A DNA stretch of 34,048 nt, taken from assembly GCA_900101355.1 (NCBI GenBank), contig FMUV01000026.1:1-34048 (forward strand). Direction: 5' to 3'. Below the pieces are notes generated by a model that did no database searches, was not told where the DNA came from, and saw nothing but the letters and a program-made list of their open reading frames with translations. Shown one piece after another: positions 7,185 through 15,920 of the stretch; the first letter of the stretch is position 1; each line of letters opens with the position of its first letter. The translations under genes were made by a program, and so were the position numbers. Source of the DNA: Ruminococcus sp. YE282 (GTDB taxonomy: Bacteria > Bacillota > Clostridia > Oscillospirales > Acutalibacteraceae).

Positions 7185-9338
7185 TTATTCGGACTTTTCA
7201 TCCGAAGTTTTTACTGTTGTCTTTTCAGTCTCTGCATTATCCGCCGTTGGCTTTTTTGGAGCAACCTTTTTAGGCGCAGCCTTTTTTACGGCTGTTTTTT
7301 TGGCAACAGATTTTTTAGCTGTTGTCTTTTTGCCTGCGGTCTTTTCATCGGCAGACTTAGCTTTGGTCGTTTTTGACTTAGCGGTTGTTTTTGATGTTTC
7401 AGCCTCGGTTTTCTTTTTGCGACCTCGCTTAGCAGGAACAATTTCCTTAATCATCTTAAAGTACATAACTCCAAGAGGAGGAACTGTAATGTCAATCGAA
7501 TAATCAAGTTCGTGGTCAGGTTCCTTTTTGGCTTTGATTTCACCGCTGTTTGTAATTCCGCAGCCGCCAAATTCCGAAGCTTCTGAGTTCAAAACTTCCT
7601 CGTAAATTCCGTTTTTGGGAACACCGATTTTATATTTTTCATGAATAACCGGTTGAAAATTGCACACACAAATAATTTCGCTTCCGTCATATGCAATTCT
7701 TCGGAATGCGATTATGCTGTTTTTGTAGTCGTCAAGAGCTATCCACTGGAAGCCGTCCCAATTATAATCATTTTCATGCATTGCGGGTGTATCACGATAA
7801 AATTTGTTAGCCACCGCAAAGAAATGATTAAGCTGACGATGCTTTTCGTAATCCAGCAGTTCCCATTCAATCTGTTTTTCGGCGTTCCACTCATCAAACT
7901 GACCGATTTCACTGCCCATAAACATAAGCTTTTTGCCCGGATGAGCCATCATATAGGCAACAAAGCCTCTTACGCCTTGGAACTTTTGATCATAATCGCC
8001 CGGCATTTTATTAATAAGCGAGCCTTTGCCGTAAACTACCTCATCGTGGGAGATAGGCAGCATAAAGTTTTCTGTAAAGGCATAAACCATACTGAACGTA
8101 AGGGTGTCGTGGTGGTAATTTCTCCACAACGGGTCAAGTGAAATGTAAGAAAGCATGTCGTTCATCCAGCCCATATTCCACTTGTAGTCAAATCCAAGAC
8201 CCAAATCTTTGATTGGGTAACGTGTAACGTTCGGCCAAGCTGTACTTTCTTCTGCAATCATCATAGCTTCCGGGTGGAACATATGAACAACGGTGTTCAG
8301 CTTTTGCAAAAAGTCAACCGCAACAAGATTTTCTCTTCCGCCGTATGCGTTTGCAATCCACTCACCGTCTTTGCGGTTATAGTCGAGATAAAGCATTGAA
8401 GCAACGGCGTCAACACGTATGCCGTCAACGTGGTACATATCAAGCCAAAACATTGCCGAAGAAACAAGAAAACTGGTTACTTCATATCTGCCGTAGTTAA
8501 ATACATAGGTGCCCCATTCCTTGTGTTCGCCGATTCTCGGGTCTTCATATTCATAACAGCCTGTGCCGTCAAATCTTCCGAGTCCGTGCGCGTCCTTTGG
8601 AAAATGTGCGGGAACCCAGTCAAGGATAACTCCGATGCCCTGTTGATGACATCTGTCAATAAAATACATAAGGTCTTTTGGTTCGCCGTAGCGTGAGGTT
8701 GCGGCATAATAACCTGTAACCTGATAGCCCCAGCTGCCGTCAAACGGATACTCGGTCAGCGGCATAAACTCAATGTGTGTATATCCCATATCTTTAACGT
8801 ACGGAATAAGTTCATCGGCAAGTTTGCGATAGCTGAATACATTGCCGTCTTCATACTTGCGCCATGAGCCTGCGTTTACCTCATAAACGTTAATCGGCAT
8901 TTTTGTGTGGGGATTGGCTTTTTTATAATCATACCAATCCTTATCATTCCATTCGTATCCGTTGATTTCATACACCCTTGAGGCATTGTCGGGGCGTGTC
9001 TGACAATGAAATGCATAGGGGTCGGTTTTCAGTCTGCGCTCAAACCAAGGTGTTTCAACGCAGTATTTGTAACAGTCAAATTGCTGTACTCCCTCTATAA
9101 ATAGCTCCCAAACTCCGGATTCCGAGATTTTATACATATAGTTAGCGTCACTGTTCCAGTTGTTAAAATCACCGACAACAGAAACAGATACCGCATTTGG
9201 TGCCCAAACTCTGAAGACTACGCCGTCGCGGTTGTCCCAGTTCACAAAATGAGAGCCGAAAAATTCATAGGCTCTTACTGCTTCACCCTGCAAAAACTGG
9301 TCGAGCGGCAGCCTTTGGTCATTTAATGAATAAGCCAT
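7185..9338 (-). CDS. glgB: 1,4-alpha-glucan branching enzyme with Lys/Ala-rich C-terminal tail
   Basis: 717 residues. GlgB adds alpha-1,6 branches to glycogen. A CBM48 domain (about 25-115) precedes the GH13 barrel: nucleophile Asp310 in DGIRVDAVAS, acid/base Glu363 in MIAEEST, and Asp432 in ISHDEVVYG. The enzyme proper ends near residue 632. Residues 636-717 are a low-complexity tail (RGRKKK, then repeated AKK, KKTA, KKAAPKK units), strongly basic and histone H1-like, which ordinary GlgB lacks. The tail is in frame and ends at a normal stop with a terminator, so it is probably translated. ATG 9338 follows AAAAGAGG. No other glg gene is adjacent. GTTAAAATATATTATAAT-type promoter sequence precedes it. 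Confidence 0.95.
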   Translation of the reverse strand: MAYSLNDQRLPLDQFLQGEAVRAYEFFGSHFVNWDNRDGVVFRVWAPNAVSVSVVGDFNNWNSDANYMYKISESGVWELFIEGVQQFDCYKYCVETPWFERRLKTDPYAFHCQTRPDNASRVYEINGYEWNDKDWYDYKKANPHTKMPINVYEVNAGSWRKYEDGNVFSYRKLADELIPYVKDMGYTHIEFMPLTEYPFDGSWGYQVTGYYAATSRYGEPKDLMYFIDRCHQQGIGVILDWVPAHFPKDAHGLGRFDGTGCYEYEDPRIGEHKEWGTYVFNYGRYEVTSFLVSSAMFWLDMYHVDGIRVDAVASMLYLDYNRKDGEWIANAYGGRENLVAVDFLQKLNTVVHMFHPEAMMIAEESTAWPNVTRYPIKDLGLGFDYKWNMGWMNDMLSYISLDPLWRNYHHDTLTFSMVYAFTENFMLPISHDEVVYGKGSLINKMPGDYDQKFQGVRGFVAYMMAHPGKKLMFMGSEIGQFDEWNAEKQIEWELLDYEKHRQLNHFFAVANKFYRDTPAMHENDYNWDGFQWIALDDYKNSIIAFRRIAYDGSEIICVCNFQPVIHEKYKIGVPKNGIYEEVLNSEASEFGGCGITNSGEIKAKKEPDHELDYSIDITVPPLGVMYFKMIKEIVPAKRGRKKKTEAETSKTTAKSKTTKAKSADEKTAGKKTTAKKSVAKKTAVKKAAPKKVAPKKPTADNAETEKTTVKTSDEKSE

Positions 9339-9393
9339 ACTAAACCTCTTTTCATACGTATATTAAATAGTAATATAAAACAATTCCACTATT

Positions 9394-9421
9394 ATTATAA
9401 TATATTTTAACAAATATTCAA
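9394..9421 (-). promoter_or_regulatory. Candidate glgB promoter
   Basis: Minus strand TTGAAT (9421-9416), 16-bp spacer, TATAAT (9399-9394), about 55 bp before the start codon. A second candidate further up is TTGACA (9479-9474), 17 bp, TATTAA (9456-9451), which overlaps the end of tmcAL's downstream spacer. Confidence 0.5.
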
Positions 9422-9495
9422 GTAGCAAAATGGGCTTTTCTGTAAATAATTTAATATTTTTATGAACAAAATGTGTCAAACTGTCATATGATTAA

Positions 9496-10632
9496 TCAAA
9501 TTTTGATAATTTGCGTATGAAAGTCTGCCCCACAGGAAGAAATATCGTCATATGCGGCTGCCGCAATGTCGCTTGCAAGAATATCCTTTTCAAAAAGTCT
9601 TATGTCGTTGTCCTTTTTCCTTAAATATTTTGCGGGAGATGTCACTATTTCAAAGCGGCAGGTTTTTAAAAGCTTTTCACCTTCGTTTGAAAATCCGAGT
9701 ATTCTTGCATATTTGCAGGGAATTTGCTGCAATTCTTCCGTTATTCCCAAAAGCGCACAGGTAATGATTCTTCTTAGCCGTGCGTGTGTGTATCTTTTTG
9801 TTTTTATTGCAAATATTATTTCTTCAACAGAATTATATTTATGAACAGAATCAAAAATTCTGTTTTCAAGTCCTTCGTTAACATCAGGCAGTTTTGCAAA
9901 GTCTTTTTTGCTCATACTGCGAAGCTTTACTATCGCCGCACGTTCAAGGTGCTCTGGATAGGTAATTTTTGAAACAAGATTTGGAACAAGGTTAGAAACA
10001 TCATCGCCGTTTCTCATAAGCTGTCGAATAAGCGAAGCCGAAGCAATATTTTTGTTTGCGCTTGAGCTGTCGTGTTCAACACCTGTTCTTTTTATAGGCA
10101 GGGGAGATATTCCCGATTTATTCAGGGCACGCAGATACTCTGCCGCAAGGATATTGTTGGGCTGACTCAGCACCTGTGAGACATCATTGCCGAACACGGT
10201 GTTTACGGCATTTTCAAGAGCACGTGGATAATAATCTCCGTTTTTCATAGACTCTGCAATGATTTTTTTTACGTTGACATCATCAAGCGCATCGGCGGCG
10301 GTTTTTAGGAGATTAATATTATTGACTTCACATCCGAAAGCAAGATAGTTAACGCAGTCAAAGGATTTTGCAATCTCCACGCCGCAAGAAGCAAACCTCT
10401 GTGCGTTTGAAACCGCATAAACCGTCGGCAGTTCAACCACCAGGTCAACTCCGTTGTTTAGAGCGATTTTGGCACGTTCAAATTTGTCTGCAACTGCGAC
10501 CTCGCCTCTTTGAACAAAGCTGCCGCTCATAATTGCAATAACGCTTTCGCCGGTTATATTTTTTACGGACTGTACCAGATATTTATGCCCGTTATGAAAC
10601 GGATTAAACTCGCTGATTATCGCTACTGCCAC
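9496..10632 (-). CDS. tmcAL: tRNA(Met) cytidine acetate ligase
   Basis: 378 residues (YlbM family). TmcAL acetylates the wobble cytidine of elongator tRNA-Met using acetate and ATP. EFNPFHNGH (8-16) is the nucleotidyltransferase HIGH-like motif, followed by SGSFVQRGE (36-44), the VVELP strand (65-69) and KTKRYTHARLRR near the middle of the C-terminal half. The GTG at 10632 has AAAGGAG 8 bp upstream and gives the family N-terminus VAVAIISEFNPFH; an in-frame upstream codon would put the ribosome site inside the gene. An older annotation, nucleotidyltransferase of unknown function, covers the same family. Downstream glgB is on the same strand, separated by 157 bp with promoters. Confidence 0.93.
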   Translation of the reverse strand: MAVAIISEFNPFHNGHKYLVQSVKNITGESVIAIMSGSFVQRGEVAVADKFERAKIALNNGVDLVVELPTVYAVSNAQRFASCGVEIAKSFDCVNYLAFGCEVNNINLLKTAADALDDVNVKKIIAESMKNGDYYPRALENAVNTVFGNDVSQVLSQPNNILAAEYLRALNKSGISPLPIKRTGVEHDSSSANKNIASASLIRQLMRNGDDVSNLVPNLVSKITYPEHLERAAIVKLRSMSKKDFAKLPDVNEGLENRIFDSVHKYNSVEEIIFAIKTKRYTHARLRRIITCALLGITEELQQIPCKYARILGFSNEGEKLLKTCRFEIVTSPAKYLRKKDNDIRLFEKDILASDIAAAAYDDISSCGADFHTQIIKI

Positions 10633-10695
10633 TTTTAAATCTCCTTTATAAAACAAGCCAAAATGTTTTTACGCTAAAATATTGCCATCGGCTTC

Positions 10696-10716
10696 AAAAA
10701 AGTGCAAAAAGCACTT
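10696..10716 (-). terminator. Terminator-like hairpin downstream of element copy C
   Basis: AAGTGC (10700-10705) pairs with GCACTT (10711-10716) around a 5-nt A loop. On the minus strand the stem is followed by TTTTTT then GAAG. It lies between element C and tmcAL, so it would end a minus-strand transcript of C before tmcAL. The 6-bp stem is short. Confidence 0.5.
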
Positions 10717-10882
10717 GAAAACCTTACATTATTGGAGTATGATACTATTGTATAGTTGTATATTTAATCAGTTTAATCGGTGCAAAAGGAGCGATTGCTC
10801 CTACGGTTTTCGGTGAAAGATTATATATCTCACTGAAAAACCGAATGTAACCCACCGCTTTAGAGGCGAGTTACATCTGCAC
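10700..10882 (-). ncRNA. Structured intergenic element, copy C: probable small RNA
   Basis: The conserved element itself spans about 10764-10892 on the minus strand. From the promoter at 10887-10915, a transcript would begin close to AGTGCAG (10883-10877), fold a GTAAC-GTTAC hairpin, a CGGTTTT/AAAACCG hairpin with inner GTGA/TCAC, and a GGAGC-GCTCC hairpin, pass TTTGCACCG, and end at the hairpin 10700-10716, about 180 nt. GTGCA at the start can pair with TGCAC near the end of the core. No coding frame of note. It is antisense to the ackA leader. Confidence 0.5.
10715..10743 (+). promoter_or_regulatory. Candidate ackA promoter
   Basis: TTGAAA (10715-10720), 17-bp spacer, TATGAT (10738-10743). 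The resulting roughly 185-nt ackA leader would contain the complement of element C. Confidence 0.45.
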
Positions 10883-10886
10883 TTAA

Positions 10887-10915
10887 ATTATATATCAGTT
10901 TGAGGTTTTTATCAA
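10887..10915 (-). promoter_or_regulatory. Promoter of the copy C small RNA
   Basis: Minus strand TTGATA (10915-10910), exactly 17 bp, TATAAT (10892-10887), then TTA and the conserved AGTGCAG. It is close to consensus and points away from ackA. Confidence 0.65.
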
Positions 10916-10936
10916 CATATTGAAGGGATGATACCA

Positions 10937-12151
10937 ATGAAAATTTTAGTAATTAACGCAGGCAGTTCATCGCTGAAATATCAGCTTATTGACGCAGCTG
11001 ATGAAAAGGTTCTTGCAAAGGGAAATTGCGAAAGAATTGGAACAGACGGAGCTTTTATCGGCTTTAAAACTCCAAGCGGCGAAAAGATTGAGCGCAAGGC
11101 TCAGATGCTTGACCATACTCAGGCTTTTGAGGCAGTTAAGGACGCTTTGCTTGATAAAGAATACGGTGCAATCAAAGACCTTTCCGAGGTTTCGGCAATA
11201 GGTCACAGAGTTGTTCAGGGCGGCGCTTACTTTAACAAATCCGTATTGGTTGACGACGATGTTTTAAAGAAGATAGAAGAACTTGCACCTCTTGCACCTC
11301 TTCACAATCCTGCTCATATTCAGGGTATTAAGGCTTGCACAAAGGTGTTTGGCAAGGACGTTCCGCAGGTTGTTGTTTTTGATACAGCGTTCCACCAGAC
11401 TATGCCCGAAAAAGCATATATGTATGCAATTCCTTACAAATACTATCAAAAGTACGGTATCCGCAAATACGGTGCTCACGGAACCTCTCACCGCTATGTA
11501 TCAGAGAAAATGGCTGAGCTTATGGGCGGAAACAGGGATGACCTCAAGCTTATCACATGCCATATCGGCAACGGCTCTTCAATTACGGCAGTAAAGGGCG
11601 GAAAGGTTATTGACACATCTATGGGTCTTACTCCGCTCGGCGGCTTTATGATGGGCACACGTTCGGGTTCTCTTGACCCGTCGGTAGTTACATTTATTGC
11701 CGAGAAAGAAAACCTTACTCCTCAGGAAGTTTCCGAAATTCTTAATAAAGAGTCGGGACTTTGGGGCGTTTCGGGAGTATCTTCGGATGACCGTGATGTT
11801 TCAGAGGCTGAAGCTCACGGAAACGAGCATGCACATCTTGCTCACGAGATGCTCTATTATCAGATTGCAAAGTTTATCGGCAGTTACTATGTTGCCCTCG
11901 GCGGCTGTGACGGCATTGTTTTCACCGCAGGTCTTGGCGAGAACCAGCCAAAGCTTCGTGAAAGAGTATGCGATTACCTTGAATGCCTCGGCGTTAAGAT
12001 TGACAAAGAGTTTAACGCAAAGGCTCTTCACGGCGTTACAGGAACGCTTTCAACACCTGATTCAAAAATCAGAGTTGAACTTATTGCAACCGATGAAGAA
12101 ATGGTTATTGCAAGAGACACCAAGGCAATTGTTGAGTCTTTAAAAAAATAA
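10937..12151 (+). CDS. ackA: Acetate kinase
   Basis: 404 residues, cytoplasmic; interconverts acetyl phosphate plus ADP with acetate plus ATP, the energy-yielding end of mixed-acid fermentation. Signatures: VINAGSSSLKYQL at the N-terminus, GHRVVQGG (Arg91), FDTAFHQTMP (148-157), HGTSH (181-185), HIGNGSS (209-215) and GTRSGSLDPS (Arg242), with the ELIATDEEMVIARD motif near the end. ATG 10937 gives the standard start and has GAAGGG 9 bp upstream; the ATG at 10928 overlaps that site. The phosphotransacetylase gene pta is not adjacent. The leader overlaps the antisense of element C, so the two transcripts could pair. A strong terminator follows. Confidence 0.97.
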   Translation: MKILVINAGSSSLKYQLIDAADEKVLAKGNCERIGTDGAFIGFKTPSGEKIERKAQMLDHTQAFEAVKDALLDKEYGAIKDLSEVSAIGHRVVQGGAYFNKSVLVDDDVLKKIEELAPLAPLHNPAHIQGIKACTKVFGKDVPQVVVFDTAFHQTMPEKAYMYAIPYKYYQKYGIRKYGAHGTSHRYVSEKMAELMGGNRDDLKLITCHIGNGSSITAVKGGKVIDTSMGLTPLGGFMMGTRSGSLDPSVVTFIAEKENLTPQEVSEILNKESGLWGVSGVSSDDRDVSEAEAHGNEHAHLAHEMLYYQIAKFIGSYYVALGGCDGIVFTAGLGENQPKLRERVCDYLECLGVKIDKEFNAKALHGVTGTLSTPDSKIRVELIATDEEMVIARDTKAIVESLKK

Positions 12152-12183
12152 TTGAGATTTGTAATTAAATAAAGAAAGATAAA

Positions 12184-12217
12184 TAACGGACAGCTTCATT
12201 TTGAATACTGTCCGTTA
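12184..12217. terminator. Terminator between convergent ackA and rqcH
   Basis: TAACGGACAG (12184-12193) pairs perfectly with CTGTCCGTTA (12208-12217), followed by TTTTTGC on the plus strand and by TTTA on the minus strand. It serves ackA and possibly rqcH. Confidence 0.85.
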
Positions 12218-12303
12218 TTTTTGCATTGTTCGGTTTTGAAAATATCACAGTGATAGCAGCTACATTCCGGTATGGATAGATTTGAAGCACAAGAGAACAA
12301 AGT

Positions 12304-14037
12304 TTATATATCTTGCTTTGGAGTAACATATATTGTTTTGTTGTTTACATAAATAACCATGCCCGGTTTTGAGCCGTTTGGCTTGCTTACATACCGTGCA
12401 AGTGTATAGTCAACAGGAACCTTATCGCTGTTTCTTGCTTTGCTGTTATACGCCGCAAGTTGTGCTGCCTCTAAAATGGCTTTGTCGCTGATTTCACGAC
12501 CGTTTGACTCAATGATAACGTGCGAACCGTGAATATCCTTTGTGTGAAGCCACATATCATTTTTGGCGGCGGTTTTAAGCGTAAGTTTGTCGTTTTGACG
12601 GTTGTTTCTTCCAACGAAAATCCTGAATCCGTCGCTTGACTCAAATTCAAGCGGCGGCAGTTTTGCCTGTTGTCTTTGCTTACCTTTTTGTCGCTTTAAA
12701 TATCCCTGTTCGGTCAGTTCTTCGCGAATTTGCGACAGTTCACGTTCATTTTCGGCACGGTCAACCGTATCAAGAACCGATTCAATATATTCAATTTCGA
12801 CATTACCCTTTTTAATCTGCTTGGCAAGCACAATTTCCGCATTCTTGGCTTTTTGATAGTCCTTATAATACTTTTGTGCGTTTGCGGCAGGTGAAATTGC
12901 AGGATTCAGTTTGATTCTCAATGTTTTTCCCTGCTCGTCATAAAAGTTTTCAACATCAACAAAGGCAGAGCCCCTCTCGATTCGATATAGGTTTGCCTGG
13001 AGCAGGTCTCCGCAGATTCTGAGCTGTTCACGCTCTCCGCACCGAGCAAGTTCCGCCTGTTGTTTTGAAATTTTGCGTGCGGTTCTTTCACGAATGTTAT
13101 TGAGTAACTTTGTAAGCCCCTGCGACTTCATTCTCATACGTTCACGTGAGTCACGTGTTTCGTAAAATTCGTCAAGTGTTTTTGAAAATCCGTCAAAGGT
13201 CTTAACCTCTGCAAAATTTCCGTATTGCTTAATTAACATAAATGCGTTGTCAAGTGGTCTGCCGTCTTCACGATAAACTATGCAGGGAGTGCCGGAACAG
13301 TTTTCCGCAATCGTTTTGAGATTTGCAAGCTCACTTATAAGTTTGTCCGCAATTACTCCCTCGGCACGGTTTGTTGCGCCCTCACACACTCTGTATTCAA
13401 TTTCACGGCATATGATAGGGGAGACGCCCTGAATAACTTTTAAAAGAGCTTTGTTGAGCGGCATTTCGGAATCAAGTGACCGTAATTTTGAGACAATTTG
13501 TTCAGGTGTGGATTCAAGAATATTCAGCTTGTCCTGAGGCGTTGGAAGCTCATATTTGATATTGGGCAGCACAATCCTTTGACTGCTCATAGTGAGGTCA
13601 ACACGTTTAAGAGAGTCTATTATAATTTCGGTTTCACGGTTTATTACAATTATATTGCTGTACATTCCCATAATTTCACAGACTATTGTAAGGGTTTCCG
13701 TGTCTCCGAGTTCGTTTATACATTCAAAATCAAGAAAAAGTATTCTGTCGCATTCAGCCTGACGAACGTCAATTAATTTTCCGCCGCCTATGCGTTTTCT
13801 GAGCAGCATACAGAACATTGGCGGCTGAGCGGGATTTTCGGGAGTTTTAACACAAAAATTAACTCGCGGTGAATTTGCCCTGGACGACAGCAAAAGCTTT
13901 TTGCTTCCGTCGTGGGTTCTCAAAACAATAACGAGCTCGTCTCGGTTGGGCTGATATATTTGTGACACTCTTGCGTGAAGTGCCTCGTTTTTGATTTCGT
14001 TTTTTATATGGTGCAAAAAAATTCCGTCAAGTGCCAT
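12304..14037 (-). CDS. rqcH: Ribosome quality control protein RqcH (Rqc2/NFACT family)
   Basis: 577 residues. RqcH binds stalled 50S-peptidyl-tRNA and directs C-terminal alanine tailing of the nascent chain for degradation; older annotations call it fibronectin-binding protein. NFACT-N begins with ALDGIFLHHIKNEI and holds the conserved pair Asp97-Arg98 (AECDRILFL), the same numbering as in the Bacillus protein and needed there for tRNA-Ala recruitment. A helical, charged middle region (about 285-430) fits the coiled coil. The C-terminal NFACT-R part has KNDMWLHTKDIHGSHVII. The ATG at 14037 follows AAGGAG. Located just downstream of ychF on the same strand, with a hairpin between them. Confidence 0.95.
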   Translation of the reverse strand: MALDGIFLHHIKNEIKNEALHARVSQIYQPNRDELVIVLRTHDGSKKLLLSSRANSPRVNFCVKTPENPAQPPMFCMLLRKRIGGGKLIDVRQAECDRILFLDFECINELGDTETLTIVCEIMGMYSNIIVINRETEIIIDSLKRVDLTMSSQRIVLPNIKYELPTPQDKLNILESTPEQIVSKLRSLDSEMPLNKALLKVIQGVSPIICREIEYRVCEGATNRAEGVIADKLISELANLKTIAENCSGTPCIVYREDGRPLDNAFMLIKQYGNFAEVKTFDGFSKTLDEFYETRDSRERMRMKSQGLTKLLNNIRERTARKISKQQAELARCGEREQLRICGDLLQANLYRIERGSAFVDVENFYDEQGKTLRIKLNPAISPAANAQKYYKDYQKAKNAEIVLAKQIKKGNVEIEYIESVLDTVDRAENERELSQIREELTEQGYLKRQKGKQRQQAKLPPLEFESSDGFRIFVGRNNRQNDKLTLKTAAKNDMWLHTKDIHGSHVIIESNGREISDKAILEAAQLAAYNSKARNSDKVPVDYTLARYVSKPNGSKPGMVIYVNNKTIYVTPKQDI

Positions 14038-14084
14038 ACTATGCTCCTTGTTGAAATGGTGTGTAATTAAAATAATAATATAAC

Positions 14085-14109
14085 GCAGGCAAACAATCGG
14101 TTTGCCTGC
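14085..14109 (-). terminator. Hairpin between ychF and rqcH
   Basis: GCAGGCAAAC (14085-14094) pairs perfectly with GTTTGCCTGC (14100-14109) around a 5-nt loop. The minus strand lacks a clean U run after it (GTTATATTATT), while the plus strand has AATTTTT, so it may be a partial or poorly efficient terminator of ychF. Confidence 0.55.
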
Positions 14110-14141
14110 AATTTTTCAGAATATCGAATATGTAATTTTGA

Positions 14142-15236
14142 TTATACGTTAAATCTGAACAGTACAACGTCGCCGTCTTTCATAACATATTCTTTGCCTT
14201 CGCTGCGGACAAGTCCTTTTTCTTTTGCGGCTGTCATACTTCCGCACACAATCAAATCATCATATGCTATAACTTCGGCTCTTATAAATCCTCTTTCAAA
14301 GTCAGAGTGGATTTTTCCGGCTGCCTGAGGAGCTTTTGTGCCTTTTTTGATTGTCCAGGCACGAACTTCCTGCTTTCCTGCTGTCAGAAATGAAATAAGA
14401 CCGAGCAGAGAATAACATTCCTTGATAAGTCGGTCAAGACCGCTTTCTTCAAGTCCCATATCCGCAAGGAACATTTCCTTTTCTTCCTTGTCCATATCTA
14501 CGATTTCTTCCTCAATCTGAGCACAAATCGGAAGTACGCCGGAGTTTTCTTCGGCGGCAATCTTCTTTACTTCCTGATAACCCTGATTTGATTCAAGACC
14601 GTTGGAAAAATCTTCGTCGCTCATATTAGCCGCATATATTACAGGTTTGTTTGTAAGCAATGCAACTTCAGATAAAACAGCTTTTTCATCATCGTCACAT
14701 TCAACGCTTCTTGCGGGTTTTCCCGCTTCAAGAGCTTTCATAACACGCTCAAAAAGGTCTATGTCCTTTTGATATTTTTTGTCGCCCTTAAGCATTTTTT
14801 TGGTTTTGTCAATTCTGCGCTCAAGCATTTCCATATCTGACAAAACAAGTTCAAGGTTAATTGTTTCAATATCGCGTTTTGGGTCGATACTGCCCTCAAC
14901 GTGAATGATGTCGTCGTTTCCAAAACAGCGTACAACGTGAACAATTGCGTCACATTCGCGAATATTTGACAAAAACTTGTTGCCGAGTCCTTCGCCCTTT
15001 GACGCACCCTTTACAAGTCCCGCAATATCAACAAATTCTATTGAGGCAGGCGTATATTTGTCTGGGTCGTACATTTCGGCGAGCTTGTCAAGTCGTTTGT
15101 CCGGAACGGCAACCACGCCAACATTGGGTTCAATTGTGCAGAACGGATAGTTTGCGCTTTGTGCGCCTGCATTTGTTATTGCATTAAAAAGTGTGCTTTT
15201 TCCGACATTCGGTAAGCCTACGATACCTAATTTCAT
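14142..15236 (-). CDS. ychF: Redox-regulated ATPase YchF (Obg-like, OLA1 family)
   Basis: 364 residues. YchF is an Obg-family P-loop protein that prefers ATP and binds ribosomes; roles in translation and oxidative stress are reported. Walker A is GLPNVGKST (7-15), switch region DIAGLVKGASKGEGLGN (70-86), and the G4 position is NMSDE (204-208) in place of the NKxD of true GTPases, which explains the ATP preference. The last 85 residues form the TGS domain (FTAGKQEVRAWTI, HSDFERGFIRAEV). ATG 15236 has AGGAG at 8 bp; the frame upstream to 15320 includes unrelated residues. Divergent from the thioesterase-HAD pair, with element D in the gap. Confidence 0.97.
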   Translation of the reverse strand: MKLGIVGLPNVGKSTLFNAITNAGAQSANYPFCTIEPNVGVVAVPDKRLDKLAEMYDPDKYTPASIEFVDIAGLVKGASKGEGLGNKFLSNIRECDAIVHVVRCFGNDDIIHVEGSIDPKRDIETINLELVLSDMEMLERRIDKTKKMLKGDKKYQKDIDLFERVMKALEAGKPARSVECDDDEKAVLSEVALLTNKPVIYAANMSDEDFSNGLESNQGYQEVKKIAAEENSGVLPICAQIEEEIVDMDKEEKEMFLADMGLEESGLDRLIKECYSLLGLISFLTAGKQEVRAWTIKKGTKAPQAAGKIHSDFERGFIRAEVIAYDDLIVCGSMTAAKEKGLVRSEGKEYVMKDGDVVLFRFNV

Positions 15237-15295
15237 TTTCGCTACTCCTAAAATATTTTTGGGCATTACTTGCCTAATTATTGATAATATTGTAT

Positions 15296-15449
15296 TATAA
15301 TCATAGTGCAGATGTCCCACGCCTCTAATAGGGCGGGGTTAATCCAGAATTTCAGCAGTAGTTATAATCTCTTGCCGAATCCTTGAGGAGTCATTGCTCC
15401 CTTGCACTGTTTGTAATCGGTTGCAAGCTTTGTTTTTGCAAGCAAAGCA
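15296..15449 (+). repeat. Structured intergenic element, copy D
   Basis: TATAAT (15296-15301), CAT, then AGTGCAGATG. Hairpin 1 is CACGCC/GGGCGGG-like, hairpin 2 AGAATT-GCA-AG / CT-TGC-AATCCT with the loop TTATAATC, hairpin 3 GGAG-CTCC, then TTGCACTG. AGTGCA (15305-15310) can pair with TGCACT (15403-15408), closing the fold. A further GCTTTG/CAAAGC hairpin ends the copy. It lies between divergent ychF and the thioesterase gene; the gap 15237-15531 holds nothing else I can name. Confidence 0.7.
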
Positions 15450-15531
15450 GGGCATTCTCCAATTTAAATATCAAGTCTAAAAACTATTGTACCACAAATA
15501 ATTTTCAGAAACAACAGAAAAGGTGATTATT

Positions 15532-15918
15532 ATGACAGAAAATACACTTTCAAAGACAATAAAAGTTGAAGAAGAAAATCTTGCCTGCTCAATGGGCAGC
15601 GGCAGCCTTATGGTTCTTGCTACTCCGGCAGTGGTTGCGCTGATGGAGAACGCAGCGGCAGAGTTGGCTCAGAAAGTTCTTGACAACGAAGAACTTACAA
15701 CGGTAGGAACAATGATTTCGATAGAGCATACAAGCCCGACTCCTGTCGGTGCGGAAGTTACTGCAACGGCAGTATTAAAGGAAAATGACGGACGAATATT
15801 TCATTTTGAAGTTTTTGCAAGCGATAAAAAAGGCGAGATTGCAAAAGGTACTCACACACGTGTGAGCGTTAAAGCAGTAAAATTTCAAAACAAAGCCGAC
15901 AGCAAGTTTGATGATTGA
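15532..15918 (+). CDS. Thioesterase, FlK-like hotdog protein
   Basis: 128 residues, single hotdog domain. The pattern ATPAVVALMENAA (Thr and Glu), GTMISIEHTSPTPVG (His after the strand) and LKENDGRIFHFEV matches the fluoroacetyl-CoA thioesterase-like family, in which Thr, Glu and His form the active site. True FlK hydrolyses fluoroacetyl-CoA; gut homologues are general small acyl-CoA thioesterases of unknown substrate, so the name is by fold only. ATG 15532 follows AAAAGGTG. The stop is 2 bp before the next gene's start, so the two are almost certainly cotranscribed and translationally coupled. Confidence 0.85.
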   Translation: MTENTLSKTIKVEEENLACSMGSGSLMVLATPAVVALMENAAAELAQKVLDNEELTTVGTMISIEHTSPTPVGAEVTATAVLKENDGRIFHFEVFASDKKGEIAKGTHTRVSVKAVKFQNKADSKFDD

Positions 15919-15920
15919 TT

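Noticed and set aside
7180..7503. A plus-strand frame rich in Phe, Val and Ala opposite the glgB tail
   Set aside because: It is the mirror of Lys codons in the low-complexity GlgB tail and has no ribosome site or family.
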